DNA of 64,000 bases, from NCBI GenBank assembly GCA_030248065.1, contig JASAMV010007725.1:20562-84561 (forward strand), written 5' to 3'. Source of the DNA: Rhynchonema sp. JSB1_4 (taxonomy: Eukaryota > Nematoda > Chromadorea > Monhysterida > Xyalidae). Each line of letters begins with the position of its first letter. The stretch's first letter is position 1. The position numbers and the translations under genes are program-made. Shown piece after piece: positions 31,001 through 43,244 of the stretch. Below the pieces are notes generated by a model. It saw nothing but the letters and a program-made list of their open reading frames with translations, did no database searches and was not told where the DNA came from.

Positions 31001-34000
31001 CCAGTCGGCCAAATAGGTAAAATCTGCAGCAGCGGGCAGCCGTCTGGTGAGCGGTGCAGCATCGGTAATGGGTGACGATGCAGGCCCTGGCTCGTCATAC
31101 AACGTCAACAAGATCGCTGCACAACTGTCGGCGTCTATCGACCGCTCCAGCCAATCGATATCGATCGTCTCAGACTGAAAATTGCACAACGGATGATTAA
31201 TACATGGACATGATTTAACATATGGCGCATTACATCATCAGACTAAAAAATGGGGACAGTTTTTCAAAAAAGCACAGGAAATAGACATCCATACACATGA
31301 GTATTTCATCGCCGCGATAGAGGTACTCAGCCGACAGTCGTCGACAACCGTTCAGTGATGATGAGGCAGGTGCTTTGACGCAAAAAGCAGGCAACAAAAA
31401 ATGCTCCGTCAGCAGCACGTAAGACAGCTGCAGACTAGCCGCCACAACATTTGTTACGTTCTCTTGGAAAGCAAGACATCAACTCGCAACAACAACCGAC
31501 CATAAATTGCACCCTATCATATCCCCTCGCAATCAACGTGTCCGCCACCGTGTACACATTGTCGTCATGCACATGGATGGACACAAGCCAGTCAATGATC
31601 TCCCTTCGAACATCAGGGCTGCTCGCTGGTGGTGGGATGGCGTCGAGACGCGGCACGAAACCAGCTGCTGTAAAATAATATCTGCGTCACAAGCGAATTA
31701 GCGCAACGTTTTCCAACTTTGTCAAACACAAATTTAAAGTCAGAGACACGAACCAGCAGGCTTCATCTGAGCCGACCGTCGTTTTTTCCTCGACTCGCCT
31801 GCCGTTGCAGTGCTGCTCGTTGATGTTTTCACGGGCGTCTTGATAACGGCACCTGTACGAAACACGAATGAAGAACACAGACTAGCCGATGACACAGAAC
31901 TCAACAAAAATGCGCTCACCGTTTATGCCCACCAATTGCTGCTCGCCAAACGTCACCGATTTGCTGGTCACACGACCGATGAAGCCACTCATCGGCGGTT
32001 CATCCTGAAAATACCCACGCAAGCTTTAGACGAAATGCCGATGTAATTTGCCAGTACCAACAAGCCCAACCTGATGTAATTGAAGCACCAGCGCCGAATT
32101 TCGTTTGTTCCTCAAGTACACAGCCACTCGCTTGTCGTCTTCAGCTATATCCACACCAGCCTTCACCGATTTGGGCTCATCCATGTTGGTCGTTTGAGAT
32201 TCGGTTGGCTGAAAACTTCATCTTGCCAACTGAATTCAGTCACGAAACGAAATGGTTTTCTAGGTTTTTTATAGCTGTTTGCCCGGTTATCTACCAATAC
32301 TAAACAAGAAAGGAAGGATTTGGACGGTTGTCGAGTAAAACATCGGACTAAAAGTGACAAATTGGTCCGAATACCTGCCTGACACGAAGGCAGTGTAAGT
32401 GTACTATGCATCAGCTAACCATCGGACTAGAAGTTCGTTCCCCATTTGTCAGAGATTTCGGCTGTCCGTTTTCATCACATGCACTGCACTCAGATCCAGA
32501 CGTACAACTGCTGTCTGAAAAGTACGTTTCTCAATTGTCACATCAACCTTTGTGTTCTTCTTTCCATGACAAATGTCCAATTTGATCAAATATGATAACA
32601 ATAGAATATGCCATGCCAACCTCTCGATAAATGCGCGTTATCCAAACTTTGATCGACTTGCGTTTCCTGCGTCCGACTTTCCACACGAATCACGGACGAC
32701 GTTGACGCTTGTTGAGAATCAGAATCAAAACCTGACCCGGAATGTGAACTGTTGTTGAAATTCACCTGCAACACGTTGGAGAGTTCGTTGGCAATCATGT
32801 CATTTGTAAATTTGAGATTATGTCATGAGCCCAAATGTTTCGCTCACTCGATAAAGACGACACTTGATCCATAATCTAAACGACCCACATTCAATTTCAA
32901 CACATCATAAATCTGAGCAGCGGATGCGCCGGGCGATGGTGGTGCTGGCTCAATGGCAATGACTGGTGTTGGCTCATCACATGTCAATTCCATTGTTAAT
33001 GTTGTTGTGGTGGTCGGCAGCTCATCAGCTTCGTACACGCTCGATTGCGATAGTTGTCTGACAATTGAATGTGACCTGATGTTGCACGACGGCTAGAAAT
33101 AACAGCCGACAACATTTTGGTTTGGTCACTTCGGTAGAAATATTGAAAAGCGAAACATCCAAACGATTTCTGAAAGAAATTGCCCTGCCGTGACTGCAGC
33201 CCAAGTAGAATGTTTCATCTGACTGATGCAAAGGTTTTGGACTCTATTGATACCAACAAATAATGGGTGTTGCCCAACAATAAACTTGAAAAGTAAAAAC
33301 ACACCGAATCAAATACTTTTCCTCTTCATGCGGCTCGCGATCATGTACAGAAACGGACTGATCACCAATGTAGTTGTTGTTGCTTTGAATCAACGAGCGC
33401 CCATCTTCCAACGAGACTATCATTTCCTCAGGTGACGCCAATGGAGCCGTGAATGAGTCGGGCACTATAGTCGCTATCGAATCTGCAAAAAGTTTCCATA
33501 AAAATAAAAAAATAAAAATCGTTGAGAAAAGATCAGTCGAACAAACCAGTGGTTCGGCCGGGGCACGTGCATGCGTGTTGCCACTCTCGTCCTCCGCCCA
33601 CCGGTGCATTGTCGTACAGTGTTTTCGGTGGAGGAACATTATCGTAGGTCAATGTCGTGGGCACAATTGTGCGCTTCTGATCGATCGCTTGGTAGGTGCA
33701 CGATGAGTTCGCGTTTGGGGCTGCCAGATGAGATAAACTTTGATTTCAGAAGATAAGTTTGTTGTTAACAAAACGTGCTTCTGGTGAGCCACACGAACAA
33801 GAAGGCCATGTACATATGAAACCAATGATACTCAGTTCGCGGATGTTTTTTTGGCAGAAGGTACCAGAACACAACTAAAGTTAGATAAATTCGACATACT
33901 ATCTGCATGAGCTGATCTGCTATTGCCAGCCCAATCGGACGACAGACTGATGGTTGATGGAGGGCCAACGCTGTACGAGTCACGAGTGTCGATCGAAACA

Positions 34001-37000
34001 CTCTGCAATTCAACACACGTATACCACGTATATTTTACTCCGGTTTATGTTGTTCAGATACGCTGTATCTTACATCATGTATCCGAATCCAGCAATTTCT
34101 ACCAACCCTGGTTCCTTCGTTGCGCAGACTTTCCACTCGTTTCAGTCGTTCTGACGCCGATTGTGGCAACGACTGCCAAATGCCAGCACCACTAGCAGAA
34201 TTATTGCCATTGGATTTAGTTGCCGGTGGGGTTCGGTTGTTGAGATCATCACATTTCACAAGGACGCCTGAATTGTAAAGGCAAGTTTCGTCCCGTCCCA
34301 GACTAGAACTCGAGAATATACCAAAAAGTAACTTTGGCAAACCAACCAGCACTTTTCGTCATTGGTCTATTTGGAGTCGAGCTGGTTGGTGGTGGTGTGT
34401 TGGCATCGGTGGCTGGAGAAATGGTCTGTTTCACGCGCAGAGACTGCAGGGCTTCGGATTGGATAAAGTCTGGAACAATTAAAAAACATAGAGAACCGGT
34501 TCTTCGGCAGCTACGCATACTCAGCAACCGCACGCTGCTAATCAAATAACAACACCACTCAGCACTCACCCATAATAATCTGCGTACATTGTCGCCACAC
34601 CTCCCTGTTCTGCATGACCTGTGTCAAATCGGGCGCTTCGTTGTCCTGATGTTCTTGCAACACGTCCAGCACCGTTCGACCGTGCCAATCTCGCACGTCG
34701 ATTGACGCACCTAAAACCATTCTCTTTCATTTAACCTAAAAAATACATTGGAAAAGACAGCAGAACACTAACCAGATTCGAGCAACATCTTGACCACCTC
34801 CACCCTGCCATATAACGCAGCGATATGCAGTGCCGTGCCTTGTTCGGTCACAAAGTTCACATCAAAACCGACTTCAAGTAGCAATTTACACGTGTCACGA
34901 TGCCCGTTGCGCGCAGCCAGATGTAGTGGATAGCACACATTTGGTGGCACTTGTTCGCCACCGCCGTTGTAATCGTGCCAATCGGATGAGTGATGACTGC
35001 AGAACAACGACTTTCCATGCAAACAAATAGATGACTTACAACTTACAAGTGTTTCACACAGGCAATCACTAGACATGAAAACTTGTTTGCCTTGTCCATT
35101 GTCGACAACTTTTTAGGGCAAATTTCTTAGACAGGTTACAGCCCTTAGTAATGGGATCGAATCACCGAGTTTGATATTGACCATCGGTATTGCAAGCTCT
35201 CGCACCCAGTTACATTAGTATTCAACATTTAAAGTTTTGTATGAGCTCCTAAGCATCTATACTTATCGTATAAATTTGCCTTTCCTTGCCAAGAGCACCA
35301 CAGTATCCAACCTGGATGCGCTAGCATTCGACGACACATCCAACGAATACGACCGCCCACCCTGTGCTCCAATGGGCGATCGTTCATATAACGCCGGTGT
35401 GGACATATTGGACGGAGAATCGTTGTGGTTGAGACGGTCACAGGCTGTGGCTGCGTCTGCTGTGCTCTGCAAACCGACAGCAACAAATTGGGGGGGGGGG
35501 GGGTTCAGTCAGCAGGATATGAGAGCGACAAAGAATCGCTCATGCTCACTCTTGACTCATATGAAGAAAGCAATTCACGGGAGAAAAGAGGCCAACAGCA
35601 AGGGGCCGCAAAGTTTCAACCGGCATTTTTTTTCTTGCGCAAAAAACATGTATTCAAATCTTGGGGCTGGGAATCGTTAGGTACTTGACACCTACACTTT
35701 TTGGATGCCGACATCCTCTGAGGGTGTCAAAACCCGACATTTGCAGTTTTGCATGACGACACCGACACCTGGGGTGCGGCAAGTGTAGTGGTTGGGGTTT
35801 TTCCTGGTTTGGGTGTTGGGAGGTTGTGTTTGGGTGCTGGACAGTGGTGTCGTTGGGAAATCAAAAAGTCAGGATACCGGATACCCAAAATCCAAAATTT
35901 TCGGATATCTCGGATACCAGGGGGGGTTGCTCCCTAAAAAAAATCTCGGATACCCAGGGGGGTTGTTCAAAAAAGGTTAGTTTTTTAGAGGAAAATTGAG
36001 CAAAATCGGTATTGAAAGCGCAAAAATGGTCATTTTGGGGGTTATGCTTGCGCCAGCAAGCGATTTTGAGCATTTCGGAGGTAAAAATGGGCGATTTTTA
36101 CGGTTTTCGGAAAAATTTTAGGGCAGGATACCCCTGGACAAAAAGTTAGGATACCGGATACCCCTGGGTGAAAAAATCAAGATACTGGATACCGGATACT
36201 AGGAGGGGTAACCCCCTCCCTTCCCCCCCCCAACGACACCACTGGTGCTGGATATCTTAAAATCCTAAAGGAACGAAAGCGCAGCGCTGATCAAATGAAA
36301 ATTTCACGATTTGTGCTCCAAAACCACCATTTTTCGCCAAAATTTGCGCATTTTGGTCCATAAAGACAAAAAATTGCGCTCTCATCTGATTTTCTGATCA
36401 TTTTTTCGCTTGTCAAGTAACTGTTTGGGTGAAAGTGTTTGGGCTTTTGGACATAAAGTTTTCATTGTAGGTGTTTGGGTACTTCCAAGTGTAGGTGTTT
36501 GTGCTTGGGTGTGGCACCCACCCAAATCCCTCCTCCCTACGCAACACCCGACATTGGCAGATCCCCAGGTGTGGCCCGATTACATATTCTCAAGCTAAGC
36601 CACTCATATCACGAAAATTTCGCTTGATAAAAAAACTTTCAAAAGCACAGTGTTCAACCTTCGCGACACAAACTTCGCATATTCACTAAACGATGATTAA
36701 AACCTTCGTATAAGTAAATTAAGGGAAGATTATCTACAGTTTTTATCGCAGTACGGCAATCCAAACGTCCAAACGCATGAAAAATACAAAGTTTCAGAAA
36801 TCTCACCACCTGCAACACCAACGAGGGACAATGTTCGATCAATCTTCGCACTACATTCGTACGTCCCAGTCTGGCAGCGACATCGAGTGCGCATTCACCA
36901 CGAGCGTTGCGTAAGGTCACGTCGGCATCGTTCTGTAAATATTGGCCCAATTGACAATTATTGACAGCAGTAGTTTTCATAAGATCATATTTACTGTGCG

Positions 37001-40000
37001 CGACGTGAACCAACAAATCAGAAAACGCAAATTAACGGGCCGGGCCCTTATTTTCAAATTGCACAACACTTCTTCTCGTCCGGAAAAAATAAATAACAAA
37101 ATGAGAATTTGACTGACAGGTGCAACAAAACATTGGTCGAAAATGCGTTGTTTTGGGTTTCCGTAACCTGTACACTAAGGTTCTATCGGTTATCGGTTTT
37201 ATCGATACCATCGTTTTTTTTCGGAAATTTTTCCAAAATTATAAAAAACCAGTTTTCAGCAGTGGTGTCGTTGGGGGGGGGAGAGGGGTTACCCCCCTAG
37301 TATCCAATATCCGGTATCTTGATTTTTTCACTCAGTGGTATCCGGATTTTTTGTCCAGGGGTATCCTACTATACTGGCAGGCGGAAAAAAAACCGGTTTT
37401 TTTCCGGAAAAAAAACCGAAAAAAACCGTTTTTTTCCGAGACCCGAATACTTTTCCATTTATTTTTCCGTGGGTACCTTTTCGGTTTTTGATCGGAAAAA
37501 TATCGGTACTTTATTCCAATTTTTCCAAAAAATTGTAATGCAAAACTGATGAGTTTTTCGATTTCAGTGAAAAATTGGCTCGAGCACAAAAATTAATCGG
37601 CCCAAAATGGGCCAAAAAGCGTGTGAACCAAGTGTTTTCGACTGACTTCAACACTCTTCAAGAGCACTCTCGTCACTTCGAACAAATTTTGCACTGAAAT
37701 TGTTATATTTTTCGAAATTACGTTCTTAAGTACTGGAAAAGTATTTGGAAAAAAAAACGGTTTTTTTTTCGGAAAAAAAAACGGTTTTTTTTCACGAAAA
37801 ATAAAGAACGGTTCTTTATGACAGTATATATCCTACCCAAAAATTTTTCCGAAAACCGTAAAAATCGCTCATTTTTTACCTCTGAAATGCTCAAAATCGC
37901 TTGCTAGCGCAAGCATAACCCAAAAAATCACCGTTTTTTGCGCGTCCAACACCAATTTTGCTCTAAAAAATTGACCTCTTTTGAACAACCCCCCTGGTAT
38001 CCGAGATTTTTCATTTTGGGCATCCGGTATCCGAAAATTTTGGATTTTGGGTGTCCGGTTCCGGTATCCTGACTTTTTGATTTCCCAACGACACCACTGG
38101 TTTTCAGCAAGTATGAACAACGGTGCTGAATTAACCTGAAGTAATAATTTGACGAGCCGATTCTGACCCTGCTGCACAGCCAGATGCAGTGGCGTGTCTT
38201 TGGAATTGCTCCTCGCGTTTACCGTTCGTTTGCCGACATCGAATTCAAGCAATGTTTCCGCGACCTGTAAGCCGCGAAACTACGTTCGCCAGCGGTTGGA
38301 AAAATAACAAAGTAAACGTTTTTTCCGATGTTTTTTTCGGAATAATATTGGTTGATTTTAGCAGCTAACCGGACTTCTAAAACAGTTTTTGACAAATTTG
38401 GAATTTTCCCGAAACTTAACCGATTTTTTCACCAGTGCCCGGAGAAATCTCGGTTCCTAATACAGCACTTGTCTCTCCAGAAAAAAATTGTTTTCGTTTT
38501 TTCTTGCAACTACAGCGTAGCAACCAGGACAAAATCAAACATTAACGAGCTGCATCGAATTCGAAGGTAATGTACTGAGTACAGTAGTTGGCAGTGTAGT
38601 GGCAGGCCCATGCGTGGGAGGTAAGTATGATGCGGGGTTGGGACCGGAAGCGTGAGAGGTATGATTTTGGTCACCCAAAAAGGCGAAAAAACACCGTTTT
38701 TGTGATACAATTTTGGCCAAAAATTGAGGTAAAAATAGTACTTTTTCAAAATTTTCGCCGAAAATCGCCTAAAAATAGGTATTATGGGTGGGTTTGCGCG
38801 CGGAGCGCGCGATTTTTGGAAAAATAAGGTCGAAAAACACCGATTTTTGCCTTAAAAAGGTATAAAATTGCTTGTGAGAGGTATGATTTGGAGTTGTGAG
38901 AGGTAAGTACTCAACCCCCCCCCCAACCCCCCCTCGGGTTTTGTGGTAGGTAAGTACTGAGAGGGGGGTCACCCCCCCCCAACCCCCCCCCCCAGCCACT
39001 ACTATGGTAGTTGGTCTGTTTTGCCCTGCTTTCGCAGACAGCCTGAGGCGCCAGGGCTCGTCAGCGCAAACGCCTCTGGCAAATTTACCTCCAAAAAGCC
39101 CCACCAGCAAATGTTATTGCTGGGCTGTGGTAACATCACTGCGTGAACTATGAACAGAGCTTTCGTCACATCTGTGCACAGGGGGGCGGAGCGGAGCCAC
39201 TAAAGCAGTGCACATAGTGAAGTAACAAGCCCTTCAACGACGGTGACAACGGGCAGGACAAGGGGAACAACTTTTACGCTGATCAAAGCAGTGCTCTACC
39301 ACACGCTATCGCAAAATACCATCTCGACAAGACTCGCCAATGCCTCTCACAGTGCTTTCCTCTAAATTTGATGATGTGGTTGAACGAAGTCCATTATTCT
39401 ACGAATACAAACCTGAATGCGTCCATTCCAAATTGCCAGATGCAGGGGCACACATCCTCTTCTGTCATGGACGTACGACAGATCGACGTCAAACTGCAGC
39501 AATTCGAGCACAATGCCCGAACGGCCGTTGAGCGCTGCGATGTGCAAACATGTGTAGCCCGTGTCCGGCTCACGCTCGAACACGTTGTTGGCACTGCCAC
39601 GCAGGAACCTGTAACCACAAGTTCAGATGTTTCACGGCTGAACGAATGAAAACAGGTTTGATTTGACACAACGTCAACGTCACCCGTCACGTGACGTTTG
39701 TTTGTTTTTGTTTTATTGCTTTTGCGTCCGAACCAACCAAGTGATATATAACAGAAAACGGTCAAGTGGAAGTCGCATAAATACAAGACAGGGTGCTTTA
39801 GGGACGTGAAAATAAGTATAAAACAGGGTGCGATACCTAAAGGAATAAAAAACAAATAGAAAACCAGGGCAGGAAAGAGTGAGAACGTGGACGAAACCAC
39901 GGACGGACAGACACAGGCAACATGCAGCAATCAGAAACTAAACATACGAAGAGCCACAACAAGTACAATGGTGCAAAACCGGACGGCGCGGAATGGGAAC

Positions 40001-40447
40001 ACAGTGACATATAAACAAATCCGCAAGCAGCCTGTAAGATTGTGTATCTCCGTATCCGCAGTGCATCTTTTTCCGCGGTGGCTGGCCAGCCGATCAGGAG
40101 GTCTATCGCCCCTGCTCACATTGTCCTTGCAGGCCAGTAGTCCTCCTACGTGGTACCACTCGGAGTTCAGGCTCGCACATCTCGGTTTCCATCCAATAGT
40201 TCGCTAATGTTGGTTGACGTCGTTGGCCGGCGATGCCATTGAACACGGCGGCATCGACGTTCGTAGCGAGCACCGCGAAGAAGTGACTTCATTTTACGGT
40301 TTGTACAAGATAGAGCATACTCACTTATCCAACGACAACTGACCTCAAAGGCCCCTTGAGCTTGTTTCGGCGGGCCGTCAGAATTTCGTGCACCTTTTGT
40401 TCGTTTCCAACGCGACACGCTTCGAAGAGCTCGAGAAATTTTCGCAT
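28033..40447 (-). CDS. ANKS1: ANKS1/Odin-like adaptor: ankyrin repeats, two SAM, PTB
   Basis: Adaptor for receptor tyrosine kinase (EphA/EGFR) signalling and trafficking in mammals. Twenty-nine exons: 40447-40344, 39608-39413, 38264-38136, 36932-36810, 35466-35312, 34996-34773, 34710-34570, 34469-34347, 34267-34107, 34002-33900, 33720-33547, 33482-33305, 33057-32848, 32748-32621, 32514-32420, 32208-32071, 32004-31920, 31852-31754, 31667-31501, 31427-31287, 31174-30978, 30523-30427, 30262-30151, 30071-29937, 29843-29674, 28659-28543, 28484-28398, 28316-28185, 28119-28033. Every junction phase closes, giving 1335 residues (human ANKS1A about 1130). The N-terminus MRKFLELFEACRVGNEQK is typical. 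Ankyrin repeats span about 45-350 (TCLHIAALNGRSGIVLELL, YPLHLAARNGHRDTCKLLLE). A serine-rich linker carries TYDNVP and LYDNAP and a basic RKKRR. SAM domains lie at about 856-958 and 958-1093, and the PTB domain at about 1196-1335 (SHYLGTIELL, SLGQAFEVAYKL). The first SAM is divergent. Large introns hold transposons. Confidence 0.92.
28929..29360. mobile_element. two-tier foldback MITE (AGGCAATCC family), copy 2
   Basis: The outer ends AGGCAATCTACCC and GGATTGCCT and the inner hairpin (about 28997-29203, arms starting AGGTACAATTTTATAACACA) match the copy at 5339-5850. It lies in the intron between exons 25 and 26 of the ANKS1-like gene. Confidence 0.75.
35842..36244. mobile_element. hAT MITE (CAGTGGTGTCGTTG family), copy 2
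   Basis: The terminal repeat CAGTGGTGTCGTTGGG is present at both ends, with an exact 8-bp duplication GTGCTGGA (35834-35841, 36245-36252). The interior has GGATACCGGATACCC-like repeats. It lies in the intron between exons 4 and 5 of the ANKS1-like gene. Confidence 0.9.
37260..38099. mobile_element. hAT MITE (CAGTGGTGTCGTTG family), copy 3, interrupted
   Basis: Exact 8-bp duplication GTTTTCAG (37252-37259, 38100-38107) and the same terminal repeats. The body is in the opposite orientation to copy 2 and is split by the TATACTG-family element at 37370-37828. It lies in the intron between exons 3 and 4 of the ANKS1-like gene. Confidence 0.9.
37370..37828. mobile_element. TATACTG-family element, copy 2, nested in a hAT MITE
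   Basis: The ends TATACTGGCAGGCGG and the complement of TATACTGTCATAAAG are flanked by the exact 8-bp repeat TATCCTAC (37362-37369, 37829-37836). The uninterrupted hAT copy at 35842-36244 shows the empty site. The interior matches 23601-24013 in reverse orientation. Confidence 0.88.
38592..39006. mobile_element. CAGTGTAGTGGC-family hAT-like element (B), complete copy
   Basis: Starts CAGTGTAGTGGCAGGC and ends CAGCCACTACTATG, with an exact 8-bp duplication GTAGTTGG (38584-38591, 39007-39014). It carries the shared module ending in GCGCGCGGAGCGCGCGATTT (about 38796). It lies in the intron between exons 2 and 3 of the ANKS1-like gene. Confidence 0.88.
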
Positions 40448-41742
40448 TGCGCAGATTCACAACGAAATTGTGGTAAACGTCGCCAACCCCAAGCTTCCGG
40501 TTCGTTACTTGAAAAATTCCTACGATGTTTTTCCAACGATTATCAACATGCTGATCAATGTATTAGCTTGTTCACGGCAGCGTTTTCATGTCGTCATCAA
40601 TTATTTCTAATGACGACGGTGTGATCCGATCCAACAAGATCAGTGGCCAGTGGCACCGCCACGCCTCGCTTGCCTGAATTTTACCGGCGTTTCTTGGCCC
40701 GACCGAACTCGTGGTCGACTTCGGGTGGTGAACAGGGTACTTTGGGTGGAACTGAAATGAAATGAAACCGAACCAAGCCAATAAATTACATACCGTAAAA
40801 ACCTAAATAGAGCCCCCCCCCCCCGGAATAGAGCCCCCCTCGGAATATCGATCGAAAATAACACCGGATTTGGAACGCTCTCGCTGAGAAACAAGAAAAA
40901 ATTTTTTAAAAATGGGGTCAGTGAATTAATAGAGCCCGAGCCCCCCTTGTATTTAGGTTTTTACGGTACCCGATTGCCTGCCTGACCTAACGATACATAG
41001 ATATGAATTTATGGGGGTCAAATTTTTTTCCCATGTGTTGGCGATAGATAGATGACGGTTCCCCACCCCAAGCCCCAGCAGTGCCGTGGCTCCGTTTGCG
41101 GGGCGGGTAGGGTCCATAGGTGGAAAAAATCGGGGCGGGTAGGGGGGTAGTGTACCTGGGATTTGGGGGGGGGGGAATCCGGTTTGGGGGGGCGAGGGGG
41201 GGGGGCAAGATTTTTCGGGGCGGGTAGGGTACAACACAAGTTTTTTCGGGTGCCTGTTTTTATGTACTAAAAAGTGCATATATCGCGCGCAGCGCGAGAT
41301 TTTTTGCACTTTTCAGGGTTTTCGGTCGAAATTTGGGCATTTTTGACCGAAAAATGGGCATTTTGGGGGTAAAAATCGGGGCGGGTAGGGTACCAGGGCG
41401 GGGCGGGTAGGGGGGTAGGGTACAAGAGCGGGGCGGGTAGGGGGGTAGCGTACCAGGCCGGGGCGGGTAGGGTACCATTGGGGGGACCCCCCCACCCCCC
41501 CCAGCCACAGCACTGAGCCCCAGTGTAGTTCTTGGCCCGGAGGGGGAGATAGCGGACCCCCCGTTTTTTTGGAGGGGAAGAGAGCGTACCCCCGAGCAGT
41601 GTAGTACTTGGTCAGGGTGTTGACGATAGATAGATTGGGACCCGAAATGTGTTGACGATAGATAGATGACCCAAGTCCGAAATCTGGGGGGTCGGCCCCG
41701 AAAGTCGGGGAGGGCCGCCCCGATTGCCCATTCCGGCATGTG
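40448..41742. other. non-coding, GC-rich element debris upstream of ANKS1-like gene
   Basis: This is the divergent interval upstream of the ANKS1-like start. It contains the TA element at 40791-40968, then a G-rich block at about 40985-41640 with GGGGCGGGTAGGG tandem motifs (41375-41475), GATAGATAGAT boxes and the GC palindrome GCGCGCAGCGCG (41285). Part of the block (41512-41600) is repeated at about 52397-52500 in TIM23 intron 1. No gene was seen. Confidence 0.5.
40791..40968. mobile_element. TACCGTAAAAACC MITE, intact ends
   Basis: 178 bp with exact inverted termini TACCGTAAAAACCTAAATA, each ending on TA, consistent with a TA-duplicating Tc1/mariner-like element. It shares ends with 25270-26011. 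Confidence 0.75.
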
Positions 41743-42172
41743 GACACTTGTTGACAAAGACAAAAATAATAAATGTCTTTTTTGTCTTTAATGTCTTTCG
41801 TGTCAACAACTATGCACTACCACGCTGCCTATAGGACAGTTGTTGACATAAAGACAAAAAAGACAAAAATAATTGGATGTCAACAACTATGCATTACCAC
41901 GCTGCGTATAGGACAGTTGTTGACATAAAGACAAAAATAGGTGGGTGTCAACAACTGTGCATGAATTGGAGCAGAAACAGTTCGGCCAGGTGAACAACAT
42001 GTGAAGAACGCAAATGCGATCGCACGCGCACCTGACAAACATCGTAAAATATTTTCCTTGCAAAATAAATTTTGAGACCGAGTTATTCTTTAAATTTTGA
42101 ACTGCCGCCGTCTGATGTGCACGTCTTCCTGTGCCTGAAAGGAACAGATCAGAGAAAATACGAGGTGTTTAA

Positions 42173-42817
42173 AGGGGGCCTTTCGCATTTCAAACCGCCT
42201 TCAAACTTTGCACGCATTTGAATTTTGTTCAGGGCGTTATTAAACTCTCACGCACCAAGAACTCAATTTGCAGCATGCGACCAGGAGATGCACTTTAAGA
42301 AGAACATCCGGGAACAAAGTGTGCCGCGGACCAGCCCAATTTATACTTGCGCATTCAGGCAAACTGCTTGATCAAAAAGGTGTCAAGGCGAATGAATGTT
42401 TCGCATGAAACGTGCAACACCACTGACTATGGAATTTCGCTTTTCTTTATATTTCGAATTTCAACGAATTGTTCCAGCGCGACAAGCAGACCTTGAAACA
42501 TTTAGCAGCCACGCATGAACAATTCGTTGCAATACGAAATAAAAAGAAAAGCGAAATTCTATAGTAAGGCAGGGGCAAATATCGTGCGAAACATTCTGCG
42601 CCTTGACCACCCTTGTCATCAGGCGAGTTGCCTGAATGCGCAGGTAGAAATTGGGCTGGTCCACATTTGATTTTGTTCCTGGATGTTCCTCTTGAAGGGC
42701 ATCTCCTGGCCGCATGCTGAACGTTAGACCTCCGGTGTGTTTGACTTTTATGACGCCTTGACCACTGTCTAAACACATGCCAAGTTTGAAGGGGGTTTGA
42801 AATGCGAAAGGCCCCCT
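42173..42817. mobile_element. TTAA-flanked foldback MITE (piggyBac-like target)
   Basis: The inverted repeat AGGGGGCCTTTCGCATTTCA stands directly inside TTAA on both sides (42169-42172, 42818-42821). Arms of roughly 300 bp are imperfect. TTAA duplication is typical of piggyBac and Kolobok superfamilies; which one applies cannot be told from this. Confidence 0.75.
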
Positions 42818-43019
42818 TTAACTCCAAACCGCTGCGGGATTTCAGTTAGTTGCTGCCAAAGATCAGGCGCACACATTATATAATACAGAAGGGTAAAACC
42901 AGTTATGGTGAATGATGTCAGTCAGGGATGTGAGTAACTTTTTTGAATATAAACCCTGCAGCATACGGAAAATAAAAACACTGACAAAGCTTGACTGATT
43001 GACTGACATCACAGCAGTT

Positions 43020-43244
43020 GAGTAAAACTCGGTGAGCAGTTGTAAGTGTAGTGTTTGGAGGTCCTTTTTGGAGGTCAATTGGCCAGAGGTGTTTGCACCG
43101 ACGAGGCACCTGGCCGTCTGTGAAAACAGGCCGGAACGGGCAAAACTCACTGCTGTTACATCATTGCTTGTGATTGTGACACAAAATCTTAAATCCAGAG
43201 CCTTGACCTCGTCAATCGATACCGCAATCACTTGGCTTCGAACG
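43020..43244 (-). pseudogene. possible Lgl/tomosyn-like exon pair inside a transposon
   Basis: Two minus-strand segments bounded by splice-like sites are present: 43244-43151 (RSQVIAVSIDEVKALDLRF then CVTITSNDVTA) and 43117 to about 43020 (TARCLVGANTSGQL). Their order and spacing recall C-terminal propeller segments of Lgl/tomosyn proteins, but the match is weak and was judged by eye. No other exons of such a gene are visible. They sit between the inverted arrays at 41743-44261, so they may be a captured fragment, or not coding at all. Confidence 0.18.

Noticed and set aside
40987..41763. Proline-rich frames in the G-rich block
   Set aside because: They arise from GGGGCGGGTAGGG repeats and overlap in several frames; no evidence of a gene.
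42447..42827. 126-codon minus-strand frame as a gene
   Set aside because: It lies entirely in one arm of the TTAA foldback element and the opposite arm does not preserve the frame.
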